42,748 nucleotides of DNA from Moraxella oculi (GCF_023336735.1 NZ_JAMBAQ010000015.1:1-42748), one strand, 5' to 3'. Numbered from the stretch's first letter, positions 26,048 through 35,742 are shown. Program-made: numbers and translations. Notes: a model not told the origin generated them from the letters alone.

Positions 26048-26782
26048 CTAGCCTTCTGCACCATCTGGCACAAATACATATCCTACACCCCAGACGGTTT
26101 GAATGTATCGGGCTTGAGAAGGGTTGTCCTCAATCAAGCGACGCAGTCGAGACACCTGCACATCGATGGATCTTTCCATTGCTCCCCATTCACGACCGCG
26201 TGCCAAATTCATGAGTTTGTCACGAGTCAAAGGCTCTCTTGGGTGCTGAACAAGAGCTTTTAGAACGCTAAACTCACCTGTTGTCAGTGTAACGATGTTG
26301 CCATCTTTCTTTAAGGTGCGTGTGGATAGATCAAGCGTCCAAGGGCCAAACTCCACCACTTCCATTTGTTGGCTTGGTGCGCCAGGCAATTCACGATTTT
26401 GACGGCGAAGCACTGCTTTGATGCGTGCAAGCAGTTCTTTTGGGTTAAAGGGCTTGGGTAAGTAGTCATCTGCACCAGCTTCCAATCCTGCAATGCGATC
26501 ACTGTCTGAACCTTTGGCGGTGAGCATGATGATGGGTATGTCGGAATTTTCAGTACGCAAGCGTTTGCAGATGCTGATGCCGTCTTCATCAGGCAACATC
26601 AAATCAAGTACGATCAGTGAAAAAATCTCACGAGCAATAAGCTTGTCCATTTGCTTGCCATCATGTGCCACACGCACCACAAAACCAGCATCTTCTAAGA
26701 AACGCTGTAACAGCGTACGCAGACGCACATCATCATCCACCACCAAAATTCGATGAGCGATGTTTTCATTGAGTTCTGTCAT
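26048..26782 (-). CDS. ompR: Response regulator OmpR
   Basis: The 244-residue product is very close to E. coli OmpR along its whole length. The receiver domain has the acidic pocket VVDDD (14-18), phospho-acceptor Asp60 in IVLDLMLPDEDG and the Lys in YLPKPFNPKELLARI. The winged-helix DNA-binding domain has HPREPLTRDKLMNLARGREW, AMERSIDVQVSRLRR and WGVGYVFVPDG. OmpR controls outer-membrane protein genes in response to EnvZ in enterics. No sensor kinase gene lies on either side here: lptG converges and tex diverges. Confidence 0.95.
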   Translation of the reverse strand: MTELNENIAHRILVVDDDVRLRTLLQRFLEDAGFVVRVAHDGKQMDKLIAREIFSLIVLDLMLPDEDGISICKRLRTENSDIPIIMLTAKGSDSDRIAGLEAGADDYLPKPFNPKELLARIKAVLRRQNRELPGAPSQQMEVVEFGPWTLDLSTRTLKKDGNIVTLTTGEFSVLKALVQHPREPLTRDKLMNLARGREWGAMERSIDVQVSRLRRLIEDNPSQARYIQTVWGVGYVFVPDGAEG

Positions 26783-27072
26783 GGGTTATCCTTGGTTGTT
26801 TTTAAAATGTGTTATTTAGTGTACAACATTGCACAAAAAAATGTAACTAGTTTTTTGACAAGCTTGGTCATTTTAGAGTGATCAAGTGTTGCTGATCAAG
26901 CCTTGACCATGCACCATCATCATATCATGCCGAAGCTTTTGTATGAGATAAAATTTACCAACAATAACAATTTTTAACCCAAATCATGCTTTTGGTCTAA
27001 TTTGCGGTTTTTAAGATCGGTTGACTGTGATAAAATGGTAACTATTTTCAAATCCACGGTTGAACAATACTT

Positions 27073-29415
27073 ATGAGTGAAAACATTCAATCCGTCATCA
27101 ATCATGACGACATCTATGATAAGCTGGCTAAGAATCATGGCATACGCCAAAATCAAGTGGCGGCATTTGCCCAGTTGTTTGATGAGGGGGCGAGTGTGCC
27201 ATTCATCGCCCGTTATCGCAAAGAGCAGACTGGCGGTCTTGATGATGGCGTTTTGCGTATTTTGGAAAAAAACTTGACCATTGAGCGTGATTTGGCAGCA
27301 AGGCGTCTAAAAATCATGGAGTTGATGACTGCTCAAAATGTTTTAACAGATGAGCTGGTGGCACGCATCGAGCAAGCAGGCACAAAATTGGAACTTGAAG
27401 AGATTTATCAGCCTTATCGTCCACGCAGGCGTTCTGTTGCTGCTCGTGCCAAATTGGCGGGTTTAGATCCAGTCGCCAAAGCGATTTTGGCAGGAGCAAG
27501 TCCTGTTGATGCGTTGGCAGGGTTTGATTGCCCTGATACCTTGACCGATGAGACAGGCGAAACTTTTGAGGCGGATTTTAAAGAGTTTGATAAGCAATTG
27601 TCAGGCGTGCAAGCCATCATCTTGGACGCCTGGGCTCAAGAGTTGGCTTTGCTTGATGAGGTAAGACTTGGCTTTAATCAGACGGCAAGCATTCGTTCAG
27701 AACTTGTGAGTGAGGAAAAAAGAGAGGCGGGTGAGAAGTTTAAAGACTATTTTGAGCATGATGAGCCGTTCTCAAAGCTTTCCAATCATCGCCTCCTTGC
27801 CATGTTGCGTGGTCGCCAACAAAATGTGCTGGTATTGCATGTTGATGGCGAAGACGAACCATTCATTAGTAAAATCAAATCACACTTTAAAGTCGATGAG
27901 ACAGCGGATAACGGGGCGTTTTTGGCAGATGTGGCAGATAAGCTTTGGCATGTCAAATGGCGTGGTCAAATTGAGCACCGACTTTTAACCGAACGCCGTG
28001 TGATGGCCGAAACTGATGCCATTGGGGTGTTCGCTGAGAATCTAAAACATCTGTTAATGACACCGCCTGCTGGTCGCAAGGTGATTTTAGGTGTTGATCC
28101 AGGCATACGCCATGGCGTAAAAATGGCGGTGATTGATGCGGTGGGTGATGTGCTGGCGACGGATACCGTGTATCCATTTGAGCCTTACAATAAAGTTGAT
28201 GAGGCACGCCGCATCATTGCTGGCTTGATTAAGACGCATGGTGTGGAGTTGGTTGCCATCGGTAACGGTACGGCAAGTCGTGAATCTGAATCGTTGGTCA
28301 AATCCATTATTAATGATGATGAGTTATCCGCCAAAGCTGTCGTCATCTCTGAGGCAGGTGCTTCCGTATACTCTGCCAGTGAAATTGCCAGTGCTGAACT
28401 GCCTGATTTGGATGTGTCGGTGCGTGGGGCTGTGTCGATTGCTCGTCGCTTACAAGACCCTTTATCAGAGCTTGTAAAAGTTGAGCCGAAGGCAATCGGC
28501 GTTGGCCAATATCAGCATGATGTCAATCAGACAGAGCTTGGTAGCAGTCTGGACAAGGTAACAGAAGACTGTGTGAATGCGGTGGGGGTTGATGTCAATA
28601 CTGCAAGCCCTGCAATTTTGGCTCACATTGCAGGTTTGAACAAAAATGTCGCCCAGCAAATCGTTGATTATCGTCGTGCTAATGGTGTGTTTAAAAATCG
28701 TGAAGAGTTAAAAGCTGTGCCTCGATTGGGCGTCAAAACTTTTGAGCAAGCGGCAGGATTTTTGCGTATCAAAGACGGTACGGAGCCACTTGATGCTACT
28801 GGCGTGCACCCAGAAAGTTATGGTCTGGTCTATGAGATTTTGCGTAAAGCGGATAAGTCTTTGGCGGAGGTGCTTGGTAATGAAGTGCTTGCCAGATCAC
28901 TTAATGACAGTGCGGATGATTTTAGTCAGCTTGCTACCGTGCTTAGCGAGTTGGCGAAGCCTGCCCATGATCCGCGTGGTGAGTTTAAGACGGCCAAGTT
29001 CCGTGATGATGTTAATGATATTAAGGATTTGCAAGTCGGCATGGTGTTAGAAGGTGTGGTAACCAATGTGACGGCATTTGGGTGCTTTGTTGATGTGGGT
29101 GTGCATCAAGATGGCCTGGTGCACATCTCCGAACTTTCTGACTCTTTCGTAGATAATCCTGCAACCGTAGTCAAACCACAAGACATCGTTAGTGTGCGTG
29201 TGATTTCGGTGGATGAATCTCGTGGTCGTATCGGTTTTAGTATGAAATCGGATAAGGCGGCGACTCAGCAATCCCAGACTGACAAGCCAAGGCATGTTGA
29301 TAAAAAGACCAAGAACGCGTCAAAAAAAGATGTCCGTCCACAAAAATCAAACCAAGCCAAATCGACTGATAAGGTAGGTAGTTTTGGCACTCTATTAAAG
29401 CAAGCAGGGCTTTGA
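27073..29415 (+). CDS. tex: Transcription accessory protein Tex
   Basis: Tex is a nucleic-acid-binding protein linked to transcription. The 780-residue product has the N-terminal helical domain with FIARYRKEQTGGLDD, the YqgF-like RNase H fold with ILGVDPGIRHGVKMAVID (near residue 341), helix-hairpin-helix motifs (SPAILAHIAGLNKNVAQQIV and LKAVPRLGVKTFEQAAGFLR), and an S1 RNA-binding domain at about 653-722 (LEGVVTNVTAFGCFVDVG). A Lys-rich tail follows. It is divergent from ompR, and a weak TTGACT/TATTTT promoter (27021-27048) may serve it. Confidence 0.95.
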   Translation: MSENIQSVINHDDIYDKLAKNHGIRQNQVAAFAQLFDEGASVPFIARYRKEQTGGLDDGVLRILEKNLTIERDLAARRLKIMELMTAQNVLTDELVARIEQAGTKLELEEIYQPYRPRRRSVAARAKLAGLDPVAKAILAGASPVDALAGFDCPDTLTDETGETFEADFKEFDKQLSGVQAIILDAWAQELALLDEVRLGFNQTASIRSELVSEEKREAGEKFKDYFEHDEPFSKLSNHRLLAMLRGRQQNVLVLHVDGEDEPFISKIKSHFKVDETADNGAFLADVADKLWHVKWRGQIEHRLLTERRVMAETDAIGVFAENLKHLLMTPPAGRKVILGVDPGIRHGVKMAVIDAVGDVLATDTVYPFEPYNKVDEARRIIAGLIKTHGVELVAIGNGTASRESESLVKSIINDDELSAKAVVISEAGASVYSASEIASAELPDLDVSVRGAVSIARRLQDPLSELVKVEPKAIGVGQYQHDVNQTELGSSLDKVTEDCVNAVGVDVNTASPAILAHIAGLNKNVAQQIVDYRRANGVFKNREELKAVPRLGVKTFEQAAGFLRIKDGTEPLDATGVHPESYGLVYEILRKADKSLAEVLGNEVLARSLNDSADDFSQLATVLSELAKPAHDPRGEFKTAKFRDDVNDIKDLQVGMVLEGVVTNVTAFGCFVDVGVHQDGLVHISELSDSFVDNPATVVKPQDIVSVRVISVDESRGRIGFSMKSDKAATQQSQTDKPRHVDKKTKNASKKDVRPQKSNQAKSTDKVGSFGTLLKQAGL

Positions 29416-29465
29416 TGATTTGGCAGATGAGTCGTCTGATTATGATGGCTCATGTGTTCTGACAC

Positions 29466-29497
29466 ATAAAAACTCTCCAAATATGGAGAGTTTTTTA
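29466..29497. terminator. Bidirectional terminator between tex and gltA
   Basis: AAAACTCTCCA pairs with TGGAGAGTTTT around AATA (29480-29483), with T-runs on both strands (29491-29496 on plus). Confidence 0.9.
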
Positions 29498-29509
29498 TGT
29501 GCATGGAAA

Positions 29510-30784
29510 TTATTTGCGGTCTTCTAATTTGACGAATGGGCGGTGTGTTTCGCCAGTGTAGCGTTGGCGTGGACGACCGATTTTGAAAGGCTCTGAATGC
29601 ATTTCTGTCCAGTGGCTGATCCAGCCTGCCGTACGAGCCAAGGCAAAGATGACGGTAAACATTGAGGTTGGGATGCCAATTGCCTTTAAGATGATGCCAG
29701 AGTAGAAGTCTACATTTGGATATAGCTTGCGTTCTACAAAATATGGGTCATTTAGAGCAATTTGTTCAAGCTCCATCGCCAGTTTTAGCTTAGGATCGTG
29801 GACGCCCAATGCTCCTAGTACTTCATCGCAAGTTTCTTTCATTACTTTGGCACGAGGGTCAAAGTTTTTGTAAACACGATGACCAAAGCCCATCAATTTG
29901 GCTTCTTTGGCTTTTACTTTTTCCATGAATGGTGCGACATTTTCAATCGTGCCAATTTCATCAAGCATTTCAAGAACCGCTTCATTAGCCCCGCCATGTG
30001 ATGGGCCCCACAATGCCACAATGCCTGCAGCGATACACGCATAAGGGTTGGCACCAGTTGAGCCTGCCAGACGAACTGTAGAGGTGGAGGCGTTTTGCTC
30101 ATGGTCGGCATGCAAAGTAAAGATTTTATCTATTGCCTTGACCACCACAGGGTTTGGCTTGTAATCAACATCTCCTGGCGTGGCGAACATCATGTACAAG
30201 AAGTTTTCAGCATAGCTAAAATCTTTGCGTGGATACAAGAATGGTTCACCGATTGAGTACTTATAGCTCATCGCTGCTAGGGTGGGAACTTTGGCAATCA
30301 AATCAACTGCCGTCTCATCACGATGTTCTGGGTCAGAGATGTCCAAGTGGTTGTGATAAAATGCAGACAATGCACCAACCACACCAACCATGATTGCCAT
30401 CGGGTGAGCATCACGGCGAAAGCCTTCAAAAAATTTACGCAGTTGGTCGTGTACCGCCATTTGATTGGAAATTCGTTTATAAAACGCTTCTTTTTCTTCA
30501 GCATTTGGCAAATCGCCATAGAGTAGGGCGTGGCATACCTCTAGATAGTCGGCATTTGCTGCCAAATCATCAATTGCATAGCCACGATGCAACAGCTCGC
30601 CTTTTTCGCCATCAATATAAGTCAGCTTCGATTCTACAGGGGCGGTTGCCATAAAGCCTGGGTCATAAGTCCAAAAACCTGCCTTGCTAACCGCAGAAAC
30701 ATCTAAAACAGGGCGACCTAAAGTCGATTCTAGTACTGGCATCTCATATTCTGTGCCATCTACAACTAATTTAACTTCTGACAT
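29510..30784 (-). CDS. gltA: Citrate synthase (type II)
   Basis: Citrate synthase condenses oxaloacetate and acetyl-CoA. The product is 424 residues, like other gram-negative hexameric enzymes. Motifs include [32 protein letters not shown] and [14 protein letters not shown] with the active-site histidines, and YPNVDFYSG with the catalytic Asp. ATG 30784 ([10 protein letters not shown]) is chosen because AGAGG lies just upstream; a longer open frame to 30847 has no ribosome-binding site. It is divergent from sdhC, and transcription probably starts at the promoter 170 bases upstream. Confidence 0.97.
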   Translation of the reverse strand: MSEVKLVVDGTEYEMPVLESTLGRPVLDVSAVSKAGFWTYDPGFMATAPVESKLTYIDGEKGELLHRGYAIDDLAANADYLEVCHALLYGDLPNAEEKEAFYKRISNQMAVHDQLRKFFEGFRRDAHPMAIMVGVVGALSAFYHNHLDISDPEHRDETAVDLIAKVPTLAAMSYKYSIGEPFLYPRKDFSYAENFLYMMFATPGDVDYKPNPVVVKAIDKIFTLHADHEQNASTSTVRLAGSTGANPYACIAAGIVALWGPSHGGANEAVLEMLDEIGTIENVAPFMEKVKAKEAKLMGFGHRVYKNFDPRAKVMKETCDEVLGALGVHDPKLKLAMELEQIALNDPYFVERKLYPNVDFYSGIILKAIGIPTSMFTVIFALARTAGWISHWTEMHSEPFKIGRPRQRYTGETHRPFVKLEDRK

Positions 30785-30959
30785 GATAAACCTCTTTTGA
30801 TTGTTAGTGTCCTTGAGCATCTTTACTTCACCACCATGGCAAACCAAAAATGCAATTGACGATCAGATCGCATCCATATAAGCCTTTATCTTGATGCGAC
30901 ATCCTTGTTTTGTACTTTGGTGCATGAAAAAATACACCAAACAAACAGCTGGCGTATTG

Positions 30960-30988
30960 ATAATACAAAAACTTTGCACAACTTACAA
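30960..30988 (-). promoter_or_regulatory. Sigma-70 promoter of gltA
   Basis: On the minus strand TTGTAA (complement of 30983-30988), a 17-base spacer and TATTAT (complement of 30960-30965) form a good promoter. The leader to the gltA ATG would be about 170 bases. Confidence 0.55.
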
Positions 30989-31369
30989 GCTTTCAACACA
31001 AAAAAATCAAAACCTTCCGCTGACCAGACGGTCTTGACGGAGTGAAAAGATGATTGTGTTGGTCGCGGTTGGCGATTTTAGGGGGAATGAATTGTTTTGG
31101 CAAGAACTTTATTTACAATGACATTATTTGTAACAATTTATTTTATTATTTTAAAGCATCAAAGTTGCAAGCATGCCAAACCGTTCTTCAACGATTCTTG
31201 GCTGATATTGTAAACATGATTGTCAAAAGTGGTCATTGAAGTTGCTGTCATTGATTGCATGCTGATGTGATGATTTGTTTGAATATTTTTAGGTTTGTTG
31301 TGATTTTGCGATTGTTTTTTATTAGTTACAAAAAATTGCCACATTTTTAACAAAAACGGTCAAATTCAT
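30989..31369. other. Intergenic region between the gltA and sdh promoters
   Basis: No gene is seen. A hairpin-like element lies at about 31016-31042 (CCG..GACC against GGTC....CGG). The rest is AT-rich. A 61-codon open frame at 31054-31239 has no ribosome-binding site or recognisable pattern. Confidence 0.5.
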
Positions 31370-31398
31370 TTGTAAAATTTCTTTAAGCGTTTTATAAT
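31370..31398 (+). promoter_or_regulatory. Sigma-70 promoter of sdhCDAB
   Basis: TTGTAA (31370-31375), a 17-base spacer and a perfect TATAAT (31393-31398). The -35 hexamer and spacer equal those of the divergent gltA promoter. The leader before sdhC would be about 277 bases. Confidence 0.6.
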
Positions 31399-31422
31399 TT
31401 CAATATTTACCAAGCTACTTTT

Positions 31423-31441
31423 ATAAATGATAATCACTTGC
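31423..31441 (+). promoter_or_regulatory. Possible Fur box in the sdh leader
   Basis: The 19 bases match the Fur consensus at 13 positions, with an unbroken core AATGATAATCA (31426-31436). It lies about 20 bases after the expected transcription start, where a repressor could block elongation or open-complex formation. The 3' half of the box is poor. Confidence 0.4.
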
Positions 31442-31681
31442 ACCCTAAGGGTTTGAGCGATGTGATTCTTGATGACTTAGCTTACTTAGATGTGTTGTTT
31501 ATGAAAGTAGTTTGATGGTGTTCGCTGTGTAGAATGTGAACTCTTGGGTGTGTTGGGTTGACCACATCACTTATTAAAAGCCATGTGTTGTTTTTGGTGT
31601 ATTTTACCATTGACATGGCTGCCCAAGGATTTTTCCGTCAGCCAGCTCTCCTTGCCCTATGTGGCTTAAAATTAGATAAGG
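31442..31681 (+). other. Long 5' leader of the sdh operon
   Basis: No gene is seen in this stretch. It contains a small CCCTAAGGG palindrome near 31444 and a perfect 8-bp stem AGCCATGT (31579-31586) with ACATGGCT (31613-31620). Neither is followed by a U-tract. Confidence 0.4.
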
Positions 31682-32071
31682 ATGCCCGCTGTGAAAAGCA
31701 ACCGACCGATTAACTTACCTTTAAGTCAAGTCATTGCGGTGAACTCAAAATCACCGATTGCAATGGCTTCTATTTTGCACCGTGTCTCTGGCATTGTGCT
31801 GTTTTTACTTGTTCCTATCATGCTGTTTGCCTTGCAAACCTCATTGTCATCGCCAGAAAGTTTTGCTTCGGTGTTTGATCATGTGCTGGTTCGTTTTATA
31901 GCATGGGTTTTTGTGGCGGCAACGGCATACCATTTTGTGATGGGTTGCAAGCATTTGTTGGCCGACCTTGGCATGAATGAAGAATTTAAGTCAGGCAAGA
32001 TGGCTGCGATTGTAAGCTTTGTGATCGCTGCTGTCTTGATTGTGGCTTCGTTTGTATGGGTGATGTTCTGA
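31682..32071 (+). CDS. sdhC: Succinate dehydrogenase cytochrome b556 subunit SdhC
   Basis: SdhC is one of two membrane anchors of succinate dehydrogenase and helps bind haem b and quinone. The 129-residue product has NRPINLPLS, the quinone-site signature SPIAMASILHRVSG, three membrane helices and TAYHFVMGCKHLLADLG with the haem-ligand His in the second helix. ATG 31682 touches an AAGG; GTG 31691 is better spaced (nine bases), so the true start may be there. The stop overlaps the sdhD ATG (TGATG-type overlap at 32071). Confidence 0.94.
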   Translation: MPAVKSNRPINLPLSQVIAVNSKSPIAMASILHRVSGIVLFLLVPIMLFALQTSLSSPESFASVFDHVLVRFIAWVFVAATAYHFVMGCKHLLADLGMNEEFKSGKMAAIVSFVIAAVLIVASFVWVMF

Positions 32072-32427
32072 TGGCTAGAAATAATTCGGGTATGAAAAGT
32101 GCGACAGGTCTGACTGGCTCAGGCTCTCGTGATTGGGTGCTGCAGCGCATCAGTGCCGTTGTGCTTGCGGTGTATTCACTGGTCATTATGGGCTTTTTCT
32201 TGCTTAGTGATGTTAACTATGACACTTGGCATGGCTTTATGATGAGCCTACCGATGAGACTGTTTAGCCTTGTGGCGATTTTATCGCTCGTATTCCACGC
32301 ATGGGTGGGTATGTGGACGGTTTTTACTGATTATGTCAAATCATCAGGCTTGCGTTTGTTGCTCCAGGCAGTGGTCATCATTGCTGTTTTGGTGTATCTG
32401 TTTTGGGGCGTGATGATTTTTTGGTAA
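32071..32427 (+). CDS. sdhD: Succinate dehydrogenase membrane anchor SdhD
   Basis: The 118-residue product has three membrane helices and the segment SLVFHAWVGMWTVFTDYVKS, which carries the haem-ligand His and the quinone-site Tyr known from E. coli SdhD. N-terminal GSGSRDWVLQRISAVVLAVY is also typical. ATG 32071 overlaps the last base of the sdhC stop, favouring translational coupling over the upstream in-frame ATG at 32056. Confidence 0.94.
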   Translation: MARNNSGMKSATGLTGSGSRDWVLQRISAVVLAVYSLVIMGFFLLSDVNYDTWHGFMMSLPMRLFSLVAILSLVFHAWVGMWTVFTDYVKSSGLRLLLQAVVIIAVLVYLFWGVMIFW

Positions 32428-32473
32428 GTTGCCGATCATCATCTGATACATTGATAAAGTTTTAGGAATTAAC

Positions 32474-34324
32474 ATGGCATCAGCACAAGATAATAAAATT
32501 AATAATATCCCAACGCTCAATTTTGATGCTGTCATCGTCGGCGGTGGTGGCTCTGGCATGCGTGCATCGTTACAGCTGGTAGAAGGTGGCATGAAAGTGG
32601 CCGTCCTAACCAAGGTGTTTCCAACTCGTAGCCATACCGTTGCCGCACAAGGTGGTATCGGAGCATCTTTGGGTAACATGAGTAATGATAACTGGCATTT
32701 TCATTTTTATGATACTGTCAAAGGTTCAGACTGGCTGGGCGATCAAGACGCGATTGAATACATGTGCCGTGAAGCACCAAAGGTCGTCTATGAGCTTGAA
32801 CACATGGGTATGCCTTTCGACCGTAATGCAGATGGTACGATTTATCAGCGTCCATTTGGCGGACACTCTGCCAACTATGGTGAAAAGCCAGTGCCTCGTG
32901 CGTGTGCTGCGGCGGACCGTACTGGACATGCACTTTTGCACACGCTATATCAAAAGAATCTAGAAAAGGGTACTCAGTTTTTTGTTGAGTGGATTGCTCT
33001 TGACCTCATCAAAGATGCAGATGGTAATATCAACGGTGTCATCGCTCTTGACCAAGAAACTGGCAACATCTCTGCGTTTCAAGCACCCACGACTGTCTTA
33101 GCAACTGGCGGTGCAGGGCGTATATTCCGTGCATCGACGAATGCCTACATCAATACTGGCGATGGTCTGGGCATGGTGGTGCGTGCAGGCATTCCGCTAC
33201 AAGATATGGAGTTTTGGCAATTCCACCCAACCGGTGTGGCAGGTGCTGGCGTGCTTTTGACTGAAGGTTGTCGTGGTGAAGGTGCCATTCTTCGTAATAA
33301 GCACGGTGAAGCCTTCATGGAGCGTTATGCCCCAACATTAAAAGACTTGGCTCCTCGTGATTTCGTTTCTCGTTCAATGGACCAAGAGATCAAAGAAGGT
33401 CGTGGCTGTGGTCCTAATGGCGACTATATCGTGATGGATATGACTCACTTGGGTCATGCTGAAATCATGAAACGCCTGCCATCAGTATTTGAAATCAGCC
33501 ACAACTTCGCCAATGTGGACATCACCAAAGAGCCAGTACCAGTAGTGCCGACTATTCACTATATGATGGGTGGCATTCCAACGAACATTCACGGTCAGGT
33601 AACCGTCCCTGTGCTTGATGGTCATGTAGATGAACAAGGTCTTTACACAGAAGGTCGCATCATTAAGGGTCTTTATGCGATTGGTGAATGTGCGTGTGTG
33701 TCTGTGCACGGAGCGAACCGCTTAGGCACCAACTCTTTGCTTGACTTAGTGGTGTTTGGTCGTGCAGCAGGTCAGCACATTTTAGATGAGTTTGCTAAGT
33801 CAGATCGTGGCTATAAGCCTCTTGATCCTAGAGTGCTTGACTTTACCCAAGCACGCCTTGACAAACTTCAAAACTCAACTCAAGGTCATAATGCCCAAGA
33901 GGTTGCCGATGAGATTCGTGCCATCATGCAAGCACATGCTGGCGTATTCCGCACCCAAGCCCTGATGGATGAGGGCGTGCAGAAAATTTTAGCATTGGCA
34001 CCGAAAGTTGAAAATATTCATCTGCAAGACAAATCAGCCGTGTTTAACACTGCCCGTATTGAGGCGTTAGAAGTGGCAAACCTTTATGAAGTCGCCAAGG
34101 CTACCATGCTATCAGCAGCTCTTCGCCATGAATGCCGTGGTGCCCACTCAGTACTGGATTATGAACGCCCTTCTGATGATGAATATGCACCGCTGGGTCG
34201 TAATGATCATGAGTGGATGAAGCACACCCTTTGGTACTCAGAGGGGAATCGTGTGATTTACAAACCAGTCCGCAAAAAGCCACTGACTGTGGATTATTGC
34301 GAGCCACGCGTGCGTACTTTCTAA
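32474..34324 (+). CDS. sdhA: Succinate dehydrogenase flavoprotein subunit SdhA
   Basis: SdhA oxidises succinate to fumarate using covalently bound FAD. The 616-residue product has the dinucleotide-binding motif VIVGGGGSGMRAS (about 20-32), the FAD-linking His54 in RSHTVAAQGG, HPTGVAGAGVLLTEGCRGEGA at the active site, the catalytic-Arg segment LAPRDFVSRSM, and HGANRLGTNSLLDLVVFGRA. The C-terminal RHECRGAHS is typical. The ribosome-binding site is TAGGA. It is the third gene of sdhCDAB. Confidence 0.98.
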   Translation: MASAQDNKINNIPTLNFDAVIVGGGGSGMRASLQLVEGGMKVAVLTKVFPTRSHTVAAQGGIGASLGNMSNDNWHFHFYDTVKGSDWLGDQDAIEYMCREAPKVVYELEHMGMPFDRNADGTIYQRPFGGHSANYGEKPVPRACAAADRTGHALLHTLYQKNLEKGTQFFVEWIALDLIKDADGNINGVIALDQETGNISAFQAPTTVLATGGAGRIFRASTNAYINTGDGLGMVVRAGIPLQDMEFWQFHPTGVAGAGVLLTEGCRGEGAILRNKHGEAFMERYAPTLKDLAPRDFVSRSMDQEIKEGRGCGPNGDYIVMDMTHLGHAEIMKRLPSVFEISHNFANVDITKEPVPVVPTIHYMMGGIPTNIHGQVTVPVLDGHVDEQGLYTEGRIIKGLYAIGECACVSVHGANRLGTNSLLDLVVFGRAAGQHILDEFAKSDRGYKPLDPRVLDFTQARLDKLQNSTQGHNAQEVADEIRAIMQAHAGVFRTQALMDEGVQKILALAPKVENIHLQDKSAVFNTARIEALEVANLYEVAKATMLSAALRHECRGAHSVLDYERPSDDEYAPLGRNDHEWMKHTLWYSEGNRVIYKPVRKKPLTVDYCEPRVRTF

Positions 34325-34340
34325 GCTTGATAAAAACAGA

Positions 34341-34372
34341 GCGGTTTTGCTTGGACGACACCAAAAAACCGC
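34341..34372 (+). other. Hairpin between sdhA and sdhB
   Basis: GCGGTTTT (34341-34348) pairs perfectly with AAAACCGC (34365-34372). Only CGCCTTTT follows, so it is a weak terminator at best. It could be an mRNA-processing or stabilising stem inside the operon. Confidence 0.5.
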
Positions 34373-34511
34373 CGCCTTTTGGCACGATAGACCATGTGGG
34401 TTAAATTGCTATTTGTGTCAATTTTAAGTTGAATATTCATAATTAAATTAGGTCATTTTTAACATTGGATTGACCATGTTAAAAATCCCAAATGCCCAAT
34501 GGAGAATTTTT

Positions 34512-35222
34512 ATGAGTCGAGGCACTCGCATTGTAGAGATTTATCGCTACGACCCAGACAAAGACAAAGCCCCCTATATGCAAACTTACGAGATTGAATT
34601 GTTAGATTCTGATCGTATGCTTCTTGATGTCTTGTTGCGTCTAAAAAAGATGGACGAAACCTTGACATTCCGTCGCAGCTGCCGTGAGGGCATCTGTGGT
34701 TCTGATGGTATGAATATCAATGGTAAAAATGGCTTGGCGTGCTTAATTAACATGAACACCTTGCCAAAAAAAATCGTTGTTCGCCCATTGCCAGGTTTGC
34801 CTGTGATTAAAGATTTGGTTGTGGACATGAACCAGTTTTATGCACAGTATGAAAAAGTGCATCCATATCTCATCAACAACCAGCCTGCACCGCCAAAAGA
34901 ACGCCTACAATCGCCACAAGAGCGTGAGAAGCTAAATGGATTGTATGAATGTATCTTGTGTGCGTGCTGTTCGACTTCATGCCCATCATTTTGGTGGAAT
35001 CCTGATAAATTCTTAGGGCCGTCAGCACTGCTTAATGGTTACCGCTTCATCATTGACAGCCGTGATAGTGATACCCAAGCGCGTCTTGCCAGACTTGATG
35101 ACCCATTTAGCTTGTTCCGCTGTCGTGGCATCATGAACTGTGTGTCGGTTTGTCCAAAGGGGCTAAACCCAACCAAGGCAATCGGACACATTCGTAACAT
35201 GCTGCTTGATACGGCGGGCTAA
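34512..35222 (+). CDS. sdhB: Succinate dehydrogenase iron-sulfur subunit SdhB
   Basis: SdhB carries electrons from FAD to quinone through three Fe-S clusters. The product, 236 residues, has the [2Fe-2S] block [10 protein letters not shown]...GLAC (Cys57, Cys62, Asp65, Cys77; the Asp is also present in E. coli) and two cysteine groups [12 protein letters not shown] and [17 protein letters not shown] for the 4Fe and 3Fe clusters. ATG 34512 is chosen because GGAG (34501-34504) is seven bases upstream; an upstream ATG at 34476 lacks a site. The gap to sdhA is unusually long at 187 bases. Confidence 0.97.
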   Translation: MSRGTRIVEIYRYDPDKDKAPYMQTYEIELLDSDRMLLDVLLRLKKMDETLTFRRSCREGICGSDGMNINGKNGLACLINMNTLPKKIVVRPLPGLPVIKDLVVDMNQFYAQYEKVHPYLINNQPAPPKERLQSPQEREKLNGLYECILCACCSTSCPSFWWNPDKFLGPSALLNGYRFIIDSRDSDTQARLARLDDPFSLFRCRGIMNCVSVCPKGLNPTKAIGHIRNMLLDTAG

Positions 35223-35242
35223 TTTTTAAATAGTCATTTTTT

Positions 35243-35280
35243 AAAATGGGCAGTGTCATGTGCTGCTCATTTTTTTGTTT
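35243..35280 (+). terminator. Terminator of sdhCDAB
   Basis: AAAATGGGCAG (35243-35253) pairs with CTGCTCATTTT (35263-35273; one G-T pair) and is followed by a T-run to 35280. Confidence 0.85.
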
Positions 35281-35598
35281 TTTTGGGTGGTGATATGTTA
35301 CTAGTTTGAATGATGGGCTGATCTGTCATCAACACTTAAATACTTATCACATGCCAAAGCTTTTGTGATGCGTTGTCTTTTTTAAAGGTTAAAGGCTGAT
35401 TGTGTATGGTAGCATTTGGTACAGGATTGGTTTCTTAGGTGAGTGTCATGAAGTGATTGTCAATCATACTGGCGATGCTTGGTGGTTTTTTTATGCCCAT
35501 GTGAATTCTATCATATGTTAAAAATGGCAAACGATGTGAATTTTGTCATTTTTTTTTTAAAAAATTAATATTGTTTGCACTTTAAAAGTTTTTGCAAC
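35281..35598. other. Intergenic region upstream of sucA
   Basis: No gene is seen. The stretch is AT-rich with long T and A runs (for example 35551-35566). Confidence 0.5.
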
Positions 35599-35627
35599 TT
35601 GTTATCTGTTATGAAATGGCGTACACT
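35599..35627 (+). promoter_or_regulatory. Candidate promoter of sucAB-lpd
   Basis: TTGTTA (35599-35604) and TACACT (35622-35627) are 17 bases apart, each 4/6 to consensus. It lies about 115 bases before the chosen sucA start. Confidence 0.35.
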
Positions 35628-35742
35628 ATGCAATGATATGCGTCTAAGAAAATCTGGCGCGTAGGTAGGCATTAATTGGCATCAAAATCTTTGATATTGA
35701 TGGATATTGAACCTCAAATTCACCAAAAAAATGGCAAGAATT

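Noticed and set aside
31054-31239. 61-codon open frame between gltA and sdhC
   Set aside because: No ribosome-binding site, low-complexity AT-rich sequence and no recognisable motif.
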